DNA from: Shinisaurus crocodilurus
Lineage: Eukaryota > Chordata > Lepidosauria > Squamata > Shinisauridae
Length of the DNA stretch: 64,000 bases
Direction: 5' to 3'
NCBI GenBank assembly: GCA_021292165.1
Contig: CM037877.1
Span: 9,539,980 to 9,603,979, forward strand
The translations under genes and the position numbers were made by a program. This document shows, piece after piece, positions 1 to 9,297 of this stretch. Below the pieces are notes generated by a model, which saw only the letters and a program-made list of their open reading frames with translations, was not told where the DNA came from and searched no databases. How positions within the stretch are numbered: position 1 is the first letter of the stretch; the number at the start of each line of letters is the position of its first letter.

Positions 1-267
1 CTCAACCCCCAACTGCCTAGAATAAATCTAGCAGGGCCCTTCGCAGATCTGTGTCACACGATCACCAACAGTGGGAAAGAAAATAAGTACCTGCCCGCCG
101 GGCTCCCTCCAGGCATGGGATGTCTCCTAACAAGAGACAATCCCTTTCCACGTTGGCAAAAGCCTGTGAATAAATAATGTTCTCCAGCCAGATAACGGAG
201 AGTTTGCAGTATCTGTCACTGCAAACAATAATGCAGATTTTTTCTGCACCACACTAAGAATGTAGAA
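1..267. other. No gene seen; unclassified unique-looking DNA
   Basis: I see no ORF with family features, no terminal repeats and no known repeat in this stretch. It leads directly into an antisense tRNA-derived SINE. Confidence 0.5.
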
Positions 268-455
268 AATAGCCTTATACCCAGTCAGAGCATTGCCTCA
301 TCAAACCCAATATTCTAGACACTCACTGACTGGTAGCAGCTCTCCAGGATGACCATCAGAAACTTTTCCAACCCTACCTGGGGATGCCAGGGATTGAACC
401 TGGGACATTCTGCATGTAGAACGGGTGCCCTACCAATGAGCTATGACTGCTCCTG
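268..455 (-). mobile_element. tRNA-derived SINE, antisense
   Basis: Read on the minus strand this has an A-box-like start (agctcattggtag) and a B-box-like stretch (ggttcaatccctggcatc) near 391-410. It continues into a body that ends as 'ctgactgggtataagg' near 270. The same body recurs at 32262-32806, 61169-61345, 50815-50945 and, much decayed, 4691-4800. It is a non-coding retroposon that depends on a partner LINE. It is old, with several mismatches to the better copies. Confidence 0.7.
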
Positions 456-762
456 ACCAGAATAGTACTGGAAAAGTCTGAAGAAAGTTATGCCCCAATC
501 AGGGACCATGTATTAAGGCCCAGCCTGGAATTGTCCCACAACAGAGAATGGAGGAAAGGCTATAGGCCTCCCAGCCCAACACCCAGGGGATCGGAGTAGC
601 CCCAGGGTGAGCTGAATGGCGGCTGAAGGCACCACACACCCACACACCTGGATGCCGTGAGCGTAGAATCATAGAATCATAGATAGAATCAAAGAAAAGC
701 AGAGTTGGAAGGGGCCTACAAGGCCATCGAGTCCAACCCCCTGCTCAATGCAGGAATCCAGG

Positions 763-1533
763 TCAAAGCGTCCCTGACAGATGTCTGTCCAGCTGCACCT
801 TGAATGCCTCCAGAGTGGGAGAGCCCACCACCTCCCTAGGTAGTTGGTTCCATTGTCTTATTGCTCTAACAGTCAGGAATTTTTTCCTGATGTTCAGGTG
901 GAATCTGGGTTCCTGTAACTTGAGCCCATTATTCCGTGTCCTGCAAACTGGGATGATCGAGAAGAGATCCTGCTGGCTCTCCTCTGTGTGACATCCCTTC
1001 AAATACTGGAAGAGTGCGATCATATCTCCCCTCAGTCTCCTCTTCTGAAGGCTAAACATGCCCAGTTCTTTCAGTCTCTCCTCATAGGGCCTTGTTTCCA
1101 GTCCCTTTATTTTATTTATTTATTTATTATATTTATACCCCGCCTTTTTTCCTGCAAGGAACCCAAGGCGACTTACATAATCCTCCTCCTCCTCTCCATT
1201 TTATCCTCACAACAACCCTGTGAGGTAGGTTAGGCTGAGAGTCAGTGACTGGCCCAAAGTCACCCAGTGAGTTTCATGGCCGAGCGGGGACTAGAACCCG
1301 GATCTCCCGAGTCCCAGTCCAACACTCTAACCACTACGCCACACACTTGTTGCCTGCCTCTGAACCCTCTCCAGTTTGTCTACGTCTTTCTTAAAGTGTG
1401 GTGCCCAGAACTGGACGCAGTACTCAAGATGAGGCCTAACCAGTGCCAAGTAAAGGGGAATTATCACTTCACGCGATTTGGAAGCTATACTTCTAGCAGC
1501 CCAAAATAGCATTTGCCTTCTTTGCAGCCACAT
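763..1533 (-). pseudogene. CR1 ORF2 C-terminal region, broken by SINE insertion
   Basis: Two minus-strand reading frames of the CR1 polyprotein C-terminus flank the inserted SINE. The upstream part (about 1347-1533) carries the block [20 protein letters not shown] followed by [11 protein letters not shown]. The downstream part (763-1059) carries [12 protein letters not shown], then the [13 protein letters not shown] and WNQLPREVV motifs that mark the end of CR1 ORF2. In an intact CR1 these lie C-terminal to the RT and help the protein recognise its own 3' end. The SINE and a stop near 1607 make this copy dead. Confidence 0.9.
1107..1346 (-). mobile_element. MIR/Ther1-type CORE-SINE, antisense, inserted in CR1
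   Basis: On the minus strand the element starts near 1346 with a tRNA-like head (gtggcgtagtggttagagtg, then the B box ccgggttctagtcc). It passes through the CORE-type block (cctcacagggttgttgtgag near 1203-1222) and ends with an L2-like tail and an A/T-rich terminus (ataaataaataaataaa). It lies within CR1 ORF2 and is therefore younger than that CR1. Very similar copies are at 33800-34046, 53368-53615, 61991-62203 and 63130-63820. The good match between copies suggests a family that was active recently. Confidence 0.85.
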
Positions 1534-1606
1534 TGCATTGCTGGCTCATATTCAGTTTGTGATCTACCACAATTCCAAGATCCTTCTCACTTGTAGTATT
1601 GTTGAG

Positions 1607-2029
1607 TCAAGTGTCCCCCATTCTGTAACTCTGCATTTGGTTTCCTTTCCCTAGGTGCAGCACTTGGCATTTATCCCTATTAAATTTCATTCTGTTGTTT
1701 TCGGCCCAGCGCTCCAGCCTATCGATATCTCTTTGAATTTTGTTTCTGTCTTCCAGAGTATTAGCTGTTCCACCCAACTTTGTGTCATCTGCAAATTTGA
1801 TAAGCATTCCCTGCACCTCCTCATCCAAGTCATTAATAAAAATGTTGAAGAGCACCGGGCCCAGGACCGAGCCCTGTGGTACCCCGCTCGTTACCTCTCC
1901 CCAGTTTGAAAAGGAACCATTGATAAGCACTCTTTGAGTCCGATTCTGTAGCCAATTGTGGATCCACCTGATAGTTGTTCCATCTAGCCCACTTTTAGCT
2001 AGCTTGCTAATCAGAATATCATGAGGCAC
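1607..2029 (-). pseudogene. CR1 reverse transcriptase core fragment
   Basis: A 140-residue open frame encodes the palm region of a CR1-clade non-LTR reverse transcriptase. Visible motifs are the start of the D-containing block (KVPHDIL), SGVPQGSVLGPVLFNIFIND at about residues 48-67, and the catalytic FADD box at 79-82 followed by TKLGGTA. The thumb side continues with LERWAENNRMKFNRDKCQVLHLG. The N-terminal endonuclease and fingers are absent. The frame ends at a stop after SYRMGDT, where CR1 normally reads on, so this is a fragment of a dead copy, not a host gene. Confidence 0.93.
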
Positions 2030-2058
2030 TTTGTCGAAAGCTTTGCTGAAGTCCAGAA

Positions 2059-2317
2059 AGGGATGTTACCTTTCGCTCGGGCGGGCACGAGTGGGACCGA
2101 ACTTGGTCTAGCTCCGGCTCACGCCCGTGCGAGGCTTGTGTGGGCCTACGGGCCTACCTTTTCCGGCAGTGGCTCGCCTCTCCGCGGTGAGCCACCTGCA
2201 CCGCCCGCGCCAGTCCCGTCTTGTCACATCCGGCCCCAGAAGTGACGCGACGGGACCCTGCACAGGCGCACTGGACCCCCGCGTGCCGTATTGTGCCTGC
2301 GCAAGGTCCACGTCACC
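2059..2317. repeat. Half of a CpG-rich foldback element inside CR1
   Basis: This begins 'gggatgttacc' like the foldback at 27551. It contains 'agtgacgcgacgggaccctg' and 'cgcactggacccccgcg', both shared with the foldback at 29225-29686. Only one arm is present, and there is no closing 'catccct' end. It sits exactly between two CR1 segments, with about 2 kb of CR1 missing. The simplest reading is insertion of a foldback into CR1 followed by a deletion that removed one arm and the CR1 middle. Confidence 0.65.
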
Positions 2318-2956
2318 TCACTTCCAGGGCCGTGCCCCGGGGAGACAGCACACCTGGCGAGTCCATGGGTCTTCGCGACATACTTTGGCTTCGATCCCCC
2401 GCAGGAGGGAGTCTCCCACTACGAGTACTCTTCTCTTCCTCTTGCTGTAGGCCTTGGTTTGATTGCCTCCACTTGACTGACCCTCAGCCTCTTGCTCGCT
2501 GTCATGTTGGGTGCCCGGTAATCCATCCTCTGCAGGCTGTCCTCTGCTCTCGTCCTCAAGTACATGGAAGCAGTTCCATAGCTCCACTGCTTCCACAGGC
2601 ACAGAGTGTCTTCTAGTTCTTCTGCTCCTCCTAACAGTCACCCTTTTCCAGGGAGCTCCCCCTACGTTATTTTCCCTTGCCTCAGCAGTCTCCGACTCTG
2701 CCTCATCCTGCCGTTGCCCTTCTGGCTCCTGTACTACGCTTTGCTGCTGTAGATCCATCGTTCTGTCTAAGAACTCTTCACTTTCTCTTATACTCCTGAG
2801 GGTTGACACTTGCTGCTCCAGTCCTCTGACCTTTTCTTCAAACAGCATGACCAGCTTGCACTTGTTGCACGTGTAGGCCATGTTGATCTCCGGCAGGAAA
2901 ACAAACATTGCACACACATTGCAGGTCACCACCACTGCAGATTCCTTTCCTTCCAT
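2318..2956 (-). pseudogene. CR1 ORF1 protein, N-terminal two thirds
   Basis: A 212-residue frame. Residues 12-33 hold two CxxC pairs (C12, C15, C30, C33), the zinc-knuckle or PHD-like finger typical of CR1 ORF1. Residues about 37-75 are predicted coiled coil (EEKVRGLEQQVSTLRSI), followed by an acidic and basic linker. From about 176 the SGNH-esterase-like domain starts with RVLVVGDSLLRGIEA, the GDS catalytic block at 181-183. Known CR1 ORF1 proteins bind nucleic acid and carry this esterase domain. The domain is cut off after CCLPGAR by the foldback junction, so the histidine block is missing. The initiator methionine is intact, unusual for CR1 copies, which are mostly 5'-truncated. Confidence 0.9.
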
Positions 2957-3512
2957 AGTTCTCTGTTCCCTTTATGTTTCTGCCTTTCTTTTTGTACTGG
3001 AATGGCTGGTGCCTTGTCCTGCCTTCCCTGAATGTTAACAACAGAGTCCCCCTGGCCTATAAGTGTGTGGTATTAGAACAAAACAAACAATCTAGAAAAA
3101 TTCTTAGGGACCTACCCCTTGACCTCCCCTGCCGAGCTCCGCTGCCAAACTCCTGTTTGCTCTCCCTATGCGCTTGCTCTGTTCGCTCGCTCTCTGGGAG
3201 CCTGCCCGCTTATCACAGTCCCAGAAACAGCTGGAGCCTCTCTCCTGTTGTGCTCCTGCTCAGCTGGGAGTCAGGAACAGCATGAGCTCCCAGGCCTCGC
3301 CCTTCCCTTTAAGCTCTCAGGCCACACCCTTCCCTTGCAGCAGCTGTTGTTGCACTCCAGCAAGTTGTACTGCAGCTCTTGTTGTTGCACTCCAGCAAGT
3401 TGTACTGCAGCTCTTGTTGTTGTACTACTCCGCTGCCAAACTCCTGTTTGCTCTCCCTGTTCGCTCTCTCTCTGGGAGCCTGCCCGCCTATCACAGCCCC
3501 AAAAACAGGGGT
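2957..3512 (-). mobile_element. CR1 5' untranslated/promoter region with internal repeats
   Basis: Lies immediately upstream of CR1 ORF1 on the minus strand. It contains an approximately 80-bp direct duplication (about 3136-3225 and 3428-3505, each with ccgctgccaaactcctgttt and gctctccct). It also has a short tandem array at 3341-3420 (unit of about 33 bp, ttgcactccagcaagttgta). Repeated monomers in the 5' region are known from several LINEs and can act as internal promoters; that role is inferred here. Confidence 0.65.
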
Positions 3513-3699
3513 GAGAACAGCAGGTGAGAAGTGGAGGACCATGTGTCAGGCACGAGGGACTCTCGCACATAGAAGCTGGTTTCTTCCTTCCAGAAGCTGC
3601 TTTCTTTCTTCTAGTCGTGAAAGAAAGAGGCTGAGGGTGGGGCAGCTAGGCCTAATATCGTCCCTGGCACCCCACCCTCATAGAGCCCCATTGGTCTCA
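3513..3699. other. No gene seen
   Basis: Short CR1-flanking stretch without recognisable features. Confidence 0.4.
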
Positions 3700-3880
3700 C
3701 TCTCATTCCCCCTCCCATGTGCAAAATTCTCTCCGTCCACAGCTACGCTCCTAACATGTGCATTTGTGTATGCAATTTTGCCTAATGTATACATTTTTGG
3801 AAGCTATTTCCCTAATATAATGAATTTTTGAACATTATTTTCAGTAATATGCATTTTTGAGTATGCATCCTCCCTAATAT

Positions 3881-3918
<38 letters not shown>

Positions 3919-4110
3919 CATTATCATTATCAATCATTATCATTATTATTTTTGTATTTATGATTTGGCTGTAGAATTCTATTGCAAAATTCCGAAACCT
4001 TCACATTTTGAAGGATAAAAGAGTTCCGGTTCATATATTGGTTAGAAACTGTGGCATTAGGTACATTCACATTAAAATGTGAGCCAAATGAATTTCTTCC
4101 CCATCCCTTT
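3700..4110 (+). repeat. Dispersed family 'Y' copy: periodic ctaatat-gcattttt repeat
   Basis: An A/T-rich sequence with loosely periodic 'cctaatat' and 'gcatttttg' blocks every 30-35 bp. Then come 'gttccggttcat' and 'cattcacattaaaatgtgag'. The same order of blocks occurs at 45000-45330 and 61346-61650, and partly at 5690-5900. I do not recognise it as a named family. A (GAT)n microsatellite lies inside. Confidence 0.55.
3880..3919. repeat. (GAT)n microsatellite
   Basis: About 12 uninterrupted GAT units followed by imperfect CATTAT/ATT units. Confidence 0.95.
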
Positions 4111-4690
4111 CTGCCGCAGCTTTCAGCTTCCTCTGTATTATTATTATTTGGAATTGTGAGGTTGAAAGGAACAGCTACACAAAACAATGTCCAGGTTTTA
4201 ACATCCTAGATATCAGCAGTTAGATGCACATTGGATAATTTACTTGATTCTTCTTATTTCCTTCTTCCACGCATACCATCTCCCAGCCTGATTTCGCTTC
4301 AGTTCCTTTTCATATCCCAGCTAGCTCAAGAATTGACCAGAACTAAGAAATTCCCCTTGGCAATGAACACAATTCAGCTGTGCTTGTCAAATTCTGTACG
4401 ACCACTGATTATTGCCAAGGGGGATTTTTCTTTTCTCCATCTATGTTTTAGTGGGGAGTTCGACGTGGCAAGAGACAATCTCATGCAGTGTCTCTCTCAG
4501 AGGGAGCAGCAGTGCCTTTCGAACAGAAACATCTGTAAGGTTTTGTTTCTCTGAATTAAAGATGAACATGGGCCAACAGGCTGTGGGATGTGACGTGGAA
4601 AAAGCTGACCTGAGAAATTCAGAAATCTGAGCAAAGAATATCAAAGGCCAAAAAGAGAGTTGCTTTGCTTATTGTAACCACCCATTGGGG
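4111..4690. other. No gene seen; unclassified
   Basis: One 107-residue plus-strand frame (4231-4554) has no recognisable motif and no splice or promoter context I can defend. I treat the interval as non-coding. Confidence 0.5.
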
Positions 4691-4800
4691 TGGGGGTAGT
4701 GAAGCTCAGCAGTAGCATACAACATGTGCATAGAGAAGGTCTCTGTTTCAGCCCCAGATATTTCTAGTTAAAGGATCTTCAGTAGCAATGCTGGTTAAAA
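4691..4800 (+). mobile_element. Decayed tRNA-derived SINE
   Basis: Order matches the better copy at 61169-61345: 'gctcagcagtagcata', then 'agaaggtctctgtttcagcc', then 'ttaaaggatcttcagtagca'. Box sequences are damaged. Confidence 0.5.
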
Positions 4801-4879
4801 AAAAAATCCAGCAGATTGGAGAGCAACACAATATGTTCCAGCCCAATTGCTAAGATCATCTTTGGAAGCTCTTCTCTGG

Positions 4880-5345
4880 GTGCCGCCACCCACAATAGCA
4901 TGATGGGTGGCTACTCGGGAAAGAGCCTTCTCTGTGGTGCCCCCTCCCCATCTGTGGGAAACCCTTCCTAGGAAGATCCACCTGGCGTCTTCACCGTGTA
5001 CATGTAGACGCCAGGTTAAGACAATGCCTCAGAGGGATGCTTCATCAGGGGCATTATGGGAAGTTAAAATGGTGGCTCAGACCCATCTGCCCTATGTATG
5101 GGGCCCAGGGCAGGATGAGGGTGGTTCATGCCCAGATGGTAAGGTAATAATCAGGGCACAAGATTCAAGATTAAATGCCCCCGATGAAGCATCTCTCTGA
5201 GGCATTTAATCTTTAATCCGGTGCTCTATTTATTGAGCTGGCTCTTTAACATTTTAATATTACCATTGCTGTATCTATTGTCATGGTTATTCTATTGCTT
5301 TGGGTTTGTAGGCCAGGTGGTAGCAAATGACAACCTTAGGCAGCT
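4880..5345 (+). mobile_element. L2 LINE 3' region
   Basis: Carries the L2-type 3' sequence seen elsewhere in the window: 'gagccttctctgtggtgccc', 'tgtgggaaacccttccta', and after an interruption 'ttaatctttaatccggtgct' and 'gctctttaacattttaatat'. The segment is interrupted at 5023-5206 by a TIR element. Confidence 0.65.
5023..5206. mobile_element. Small TIR element inside L2 (unclassified MITE)
   Basis: 33-bp terminal inverted repeats: left 5023-5055 (aatgcctcagagggatgctt...), right 5174-5206 (its complement with a few mismatches). L2 sequence resumes on both sides. No transposase is encoded. A larger inverted copy of its left half follows at 5356-5482. Confidence 0.6.
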
Positions 5346-5355
5346 GTAGGGTGTT

Positions 5356-5482
5356 ACCACCTGGGCAGGACCCACAACAGTGCTGATGCCTGCCCTGGGC
5401 CCCCAGATGGGGCAAATGGGTCTTAGCCACCATTTTAACTTCTCATAATGCCGCTAAGGAAGCATCCCTCTGAGGCACTGTG
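5356..5482. repeat. Inverted copy of 5024-5143
   Basis: Blocks such as 'tgcctgccctgggccc', 'atgggtcttagccaccattt' and 'agcatccctctgaggcac' are the reverse complement, in reverse order, of blocks at 5024-5143. The two arms could form a hairpin of about 120 bp with mismatches. This is probably a second copy of the same MITE family. Confidence 0.6.
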
Positions 5483-5689
5483 AGAACTTAGAATGTTGCA
5501 TTGGGGCTCACGAACATAGAAGGGGGCAATAATGGGTAATCCCCCAAGTAGATTTAGAACTTGATTAAATAGCTACAAGCAGGGAAGTATGGACATTTCA
5601 TTTCTGTTTGGAAGTCATGTGAAAATGTTCTGTTTGCAACCCTGAACATTTGCATCAGTCTGAGAGTGTAGCAAAATTTGCTGGGGGGA

Positions 5690-5900
5690 AACAACAACAC
5701 ACAACTTTGCATGAAAAATCTAATGCATCTTTATGCACATTTTTTCCTAATATACACACTGTTGCATGCACTTAGTGTGCACACTTCTTGCAGGCGTTTC
5801 CCCCTTTATGCAATGTGTTTTTCTGCTTGGTGTTCCTTAACATATCATAATTGTGTGCTTTTTTTGAGTTGTGAAAACGACTGCAAGATTCTGAAATGTG
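5690..5900 (+). repeat. Dispersed family 'Y' copy, partial
   Basis: Contains 'tctaatgcatctttatgcac', 'cctaatatacacac' and 'catatcataattgtg'. It resembles the periodic family at 3700, 45000 and 61346. Confidence 0.4.
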
Positions 5901-6240
5901 TGGGTTTCAGCACACAAGTGCCTTCTATTGGTTCACCAGTTCTGAATTCAGTAAGTTCATACAAAAAATAATAATAATAATAAAAAAAATCAGACCTCAC
6001 AAATTACTTCTACATCCCCATGATAGACCAGTAGCCTTCTCCTTCACATAGTCATTTTCAATGTGTAGCAAGTTTTCTTTTATCTGAGGGAGTACATGTG
6101 ACCTTCCATTCCACATGCAGTCTGAAATGGCACCATCCAGGAACACATATTTTATCAGAAATTTGCCATTAATTAGGGATGGTCAAACTACTGATGTTCA
6201 AGTTCACCCAGATGTTCTGAGCATCAACTTGATGCTTGTT

Positions 6241-6475
6241 TCATAGAGGAGAAGGCCATTGGCGGCTCCTAGTCCTGATTAGCTATGTGCTTCCTCCAGT
6301 ATCAGAGGCAGTATGCCTATGTACACCAGTTGCTGGGGAACATGGGTGGGAGGGTGCTGTTGCACTCATGTCCTGCTTGTGGGATCCCGTGGGCAGCTGA
6401 TTGGCCACTGTGTAAACAGAATGCTGGACTAGATGACCCTTGGTCCGACACTGCATGTCTCTTCTTATGTTCTCT
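6241..6475 (+). mobile_element. CR1-type LINE 3' end (TTCTTATG subfamily)
   Basis: Starts in the last coding blocks (gaggagaaggccattggcgg). Then come the shared 3' sequence (gttgctggggaacatgggtg; gaacagaatgctggactaga) and the terminus 'cttcttatgttc'. Similar copies are at 15105, 33645 and 47400. 5'-truncated. Confidence 0.8.
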
Positions 6476-7574
6476 CCTTTGATTTCCGTGAGTGCTTGTG
6501 ATTGCTGTTCAGTTTGTGGGAACATGAAAATTGTGCAAATCAAAAGCAATCAAATGGAGATATTGTGCACACACACAAAAAAAGAGAGAGTATTTTTCTA
6601 AGTCGCACAACTTTCTCCCTTAGACTAAACTGTGAAATTGTGCATTTTAAAATAGTTGTGTGATTTCAAAATGTGTTTCCTCTGAAATTTGTACACATTT
6701 GAAATGTGAGTGTATGTTCAAGCATTTTCGGAGAACCCATTCTCCTGCTTGTGCTTGCATTTGATGTTGCAAATGGGGCATGTTCAACTGTTTTGTGAGC
6801 ACAAATGAGATTCTTGTATATCCCTACAGTTACCCTGAGGTTCATTCAGTTCACTTGCACTGGAGGGGCGTCAGTCTCCTGTCCAGTGGCATATGCATGC
6901 TATTCTATAAAACCCTTTTCTCTACCATTTTGGTTCTCTCCATCTCCCTTCAAGGCCACATGGACAGGATCCTGGTTTTAAAAGCAAAGCAAGCAAACAA
7001 ACTTTATTCTTCACACACACCCGCAAAACACTCTTTATAGGATCCCCTCTTTGCCATTCAATATGAATTTGTAAACATGTTAAAACTAGAATCCTGCCAT
7101 AACATGTGGCAACAGATGTGATCATAAAAGCTTCCCGGAATAACTGTGGGCAATAACCATGAATATAATGGACAGACGGGGGATAATATCTGTATTTATG
7201 GCAGTGCGTGTGGGATAGCAGAGGGCTCTGGCGACATTTAATCTTTGGGGATGGACAGGTTCCCTTGGCTTCAAATGTTTTCTTTGGCATTATTCTCCTT
7301 GTAAACAGATCCCCTGCTGAGGTTGCCCCTGAGCCTTGAAGACTGGGGCAACTCTGCAATGGATTATTTTCACATCAAGCCTATCGAGGGAGGGAGATCG
7401 AGTGGAATAAAAAGTGGGTGCATAGTCAAGCTGTTTCAAAAGCCACTGCGTATCTGATAACAGCATTTGTCATCAGTACTCTCAAGACTGTTTCTGGAAC
7501 TTTCCAGGAAAATTCTACTTAAGTAATGCCATTAAGCACACCTGGTTAAATTATATGAATTAAGGAAATGAATC
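6476..7574. other. No gene seen; A/T-rich, family 'X' remnants near 6590-6720
   Basis: The stretch around 6590-6720 has 'gtgcattttaaaatag' and 'tttgtacacatttgaaatgt', resembling the dispersed family X (see 39215-39690). The rest looks unique. Confidence 0.4.
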
Positions 7575-7750
7575 CTGTTGATACAGAGTTCCTCTGGGGC
7601 TGGGTGGAGGTTCTGCCCCTACCCCCTACCCCCAATTCTGGATGTCTTCGGGAATAGATGAGCAAATGACTGGGAAACCATCCCATGGACTGGTGGCCAT
7701 TGAGCAGCCCAACCAATCACCGAAATCCCTTGAGGGGTTCAAAGAAATTA
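7575..7750 (+). repeat. Diverged direct duplicate, copy 1 (partner 10681-10850)
   Basis: Shares with 10681-10850 the order 'ctctgg(g/a)gctgggtgga', 'attctggatgtctt', 'accatccc/accatcca', 'atcac(c/t)gaaatccc'. Clear by-eye homology with many substitutions. Either a shared unclassified repeat or an old local duplication. Confidence 0.6.
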
Positions 7751-7761
7751 ATTAATTAAAC

Positions 7762-7788
7762 GCACACGCGCACACACACACACACACT
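7762..7788. repeat. (CA)n microsatellite
   Basis: CA dinucleotide run with two early CG interruptions. Confidence 0.9.
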
Positions 7789-8719
7789 GACAAAGCAGTC
7801 ACTTGCAAAGCAGGATTGTTTGCTTGTGAAGCCAAATCCCTGCCACTTAGGGTTGGAGAAGCAGCAGGCCTACCCCACTCCCCACCCTCCTTCGAGCATG
7901 CTCAGGCTGCACATGAGAGTGGGAACCATGAGGAACCACATATCCCGCATAATTTCCATGAGGAGTAGACAGAGGGCAGCATCCAACGGGGGCGCTTATG
8001 CCCCTGCTTCTTCTTTTCCACCCTGCACATTTCATGATGACGCAAGCGGTGGGCCCCACCAACAGTGGTGCGCAAGCATGACCCACCACTGAGCAACTTC
8101 CGGGTCACCCGGCGCTGCATTTTTTAGGCAAATACCAGGGTAAACTACCTTAAAACTGCCACAAACTGCAAATCGCGGCCGTTTTAAGGTGGTTTTCCAT
8201 GGTATTTACCAGGGATGTTGAAGAGTCCTTGGTCTCGAGTCACGAGTCGAGTCACGAGTCTTTGGACCCGAGTCTCGAGTCCGAGTCCGAGTCCTTGGTC
8301 CAAAATGGTGACTCACAAGTCACGAGTCACGAGTCACTCCCAAAGCTGACTCCACGAGTCCCTATTAAAATCAATGGTTTTTCCCCCAACAAAATAAGGC
8401 TACTTCAGATGTGTGGTTTAAATAAATTCTAGGCACAAGTGTGCCTTTTTATTTCAAAACTCTGCAACTGATTTTGGCAAGAACAGACCAGGCAGACAAA
8501 CCCAAAATAACCAGGCAGGCAGAGGAGGCAGGGAACCCCAAAGCAGGCAGGCAGAGGCCTTTGTCTTGGACAATTCAACTGTTGAACTGGTCAAGAAGAG
8601 ACCAGGCAGGCAGAGGACGCTGGGAACCCCAGACAGGCAGGCAGAGGCAGCCAAACCCAAAATGTCTGAAAGGTTGCATTTTAGAAAAATGAGTTTAAAA
8701 AATAAACTTGCTGTACTTC

Positions 8720-9004
8720 CTAAAACTTATCCATGTTGCATTTGAGGAACATGATTTTTTCTAAATGTTTGGCCCCCATTCTGGAACGGTGAGATCTCAT
8801 CACAATTCCACCCTCACTGAACACCCGCTCCACTGGTGATGAACTTGCTGGAACCAGAAACACACTCAGAGCAGCCACACAGAGTAATCTCAGGTCCTTC
8901 TTCTGCCTCTCCCAAGTTCGCAACACATCAATCAAAATAAATCTTGACACACTGTTGGGGCTGCACTCCTGGTAGCCGTCCATAGTGGCCAAGCAGCGGC
9001 ACAC
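8720..9004 (-). pseudogene. hAT transposase C-terminal dimerisation (hATC) fragment
   Basis: A 94-residue frame. LRLLCVAALSVFLVPASSSP followed by VERVFSEGGIVM is the hATC signature (small residues, SPVERVFS, then the region with RSRMGAKHLEKIMFLKCN). In complete hAT transposases this C-terminal block mediates dimerisation. The BED finger and the DDE catalytic residues are absent, so no active enzyme is possible. The second copy at 40873-41151 has a frameshift near its C-terminal end. Confidence 0.9.
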
Positions 9005-9064
9005 CTCCCTTCCATGCGCTCTTCGCCGGCAATCACGCTCCTCTCCACTCCTTCTGGCACAGCC

Positions 9065-9211
9065 CAGGGATGTTGAAGAGTCCTTGGTCTCGAGTCCCGA
9101 GTCGAGTCTCGAGTCCCATTAAAAATATTGGGACTCGAGTCCGAGTCGAGTCAGAGGGGGGACTCAGTCCGACTCACGAGTCGAGTCCTCGAGTCCGAGT
9201 CCCCATCCCTG
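9065..9211. mobile_element. 147-bp mini-element forming the right end of the hAT copy
   Basis: A third CAGGGATG terminus lies at 9065-9072, in direct orientation to the left end. With the right terminus it delimits a complete 147-bp unit with its own inverted halves (cgagtcccattaaaaatatt, gggactcgag). I count about 12 GAGTC and 3 GACTC in it. The identical arrangement is in the second copy (41209-41355), so it was part of the founder before spread. Confidence 0.85.
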
Positions 9212-9297
9212 GTATTTACGTGAAAAACGCAGCACCGGAAGGGACCCGGAAGTACCTTTCCCTGGCTCCTCTTCTGAGAGTTGTGCCGAGCCGTGGA

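Larger units (their letters stand above)
664..2058 (-). mobile_element. CR1 LINE, 3' portion (RT C-terminus and 3' end), split by a SINE
   Basis: Antisense CR1 retrotransposon. The 3' terminus at 664-685 has the CR1-type short repeat (agaatcatagaatcatag on the plus strand). The next bases are the widely shared CR1 end, read here as 'gagttggaaggggcctaca'. Upstream on the minus strand come the ORF2 C-terminal segments and, at 1607-2050, the RT catalytic core. The element is cut at about 2058, where the RT reading frame (the LDFSKAFDKVPH block) is abruptly joined to a GC-rich foldback fragment. A CORE-SINE interrupts it at 1107-1346. Together with 2318-3512 this is probably one CR1 copy lacking its middle. 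Confidence 0.9.
8210..9211 (-). mobile_element. GAGTC-array hAT element, copy 1 (1002 bp, 8-bp TSD)
   Basis: Termini are CAGGGATG (8210-8217) and CATCCCTG (9204-9211), flanked on both sides by the perfect 8-bp target duplication gtatttac (8202-8209 and 9212-9219). Terminal form and TSD length are those of hAT elements. Both ends carry dense arrays of GAGTC/GACTC pentamers. The interior keeps only the C-terminal dimerisation segment of a hAT transposase, on the minus strand. A near-identical copy is at 40360-41355. It is non-autonomous and probably mobilised in trans. Confidence 0.9.
8094..9256. mobile_element. CpG-rich foldback element, split by a hAT insertion
   Basis: Left arm (about 8097-8180: acttccgggtcacccggcgc, then gcattttttaggcaaatacc) is the reverse complement of the right arm (9212-9256: gtatttacgtgaaaaacgca, gggacccggaagtac). 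The centre near 8160-8185 (aaactgcaaatcgcggccgt) corresponds to the centre of the foldbacks at 24520 and 51706. The 1002-bp GAGTC hAT element sits in the right arm with an 8-bp target duplication. No coding capacity. Confidence 0.7.

Noticed and set aside
391..460. A tRNA gene
   Set aside because: Box A and B-like sequences are present but there is no cloverleaf, and the same body occurs in several SINE copies.
4231..4554. Possible exon of a host gene (107-residue frame)
   Set aside because: No domain, no convincing splice sites or neighbouring exons; length is within chance for A/T-balanced DNA.
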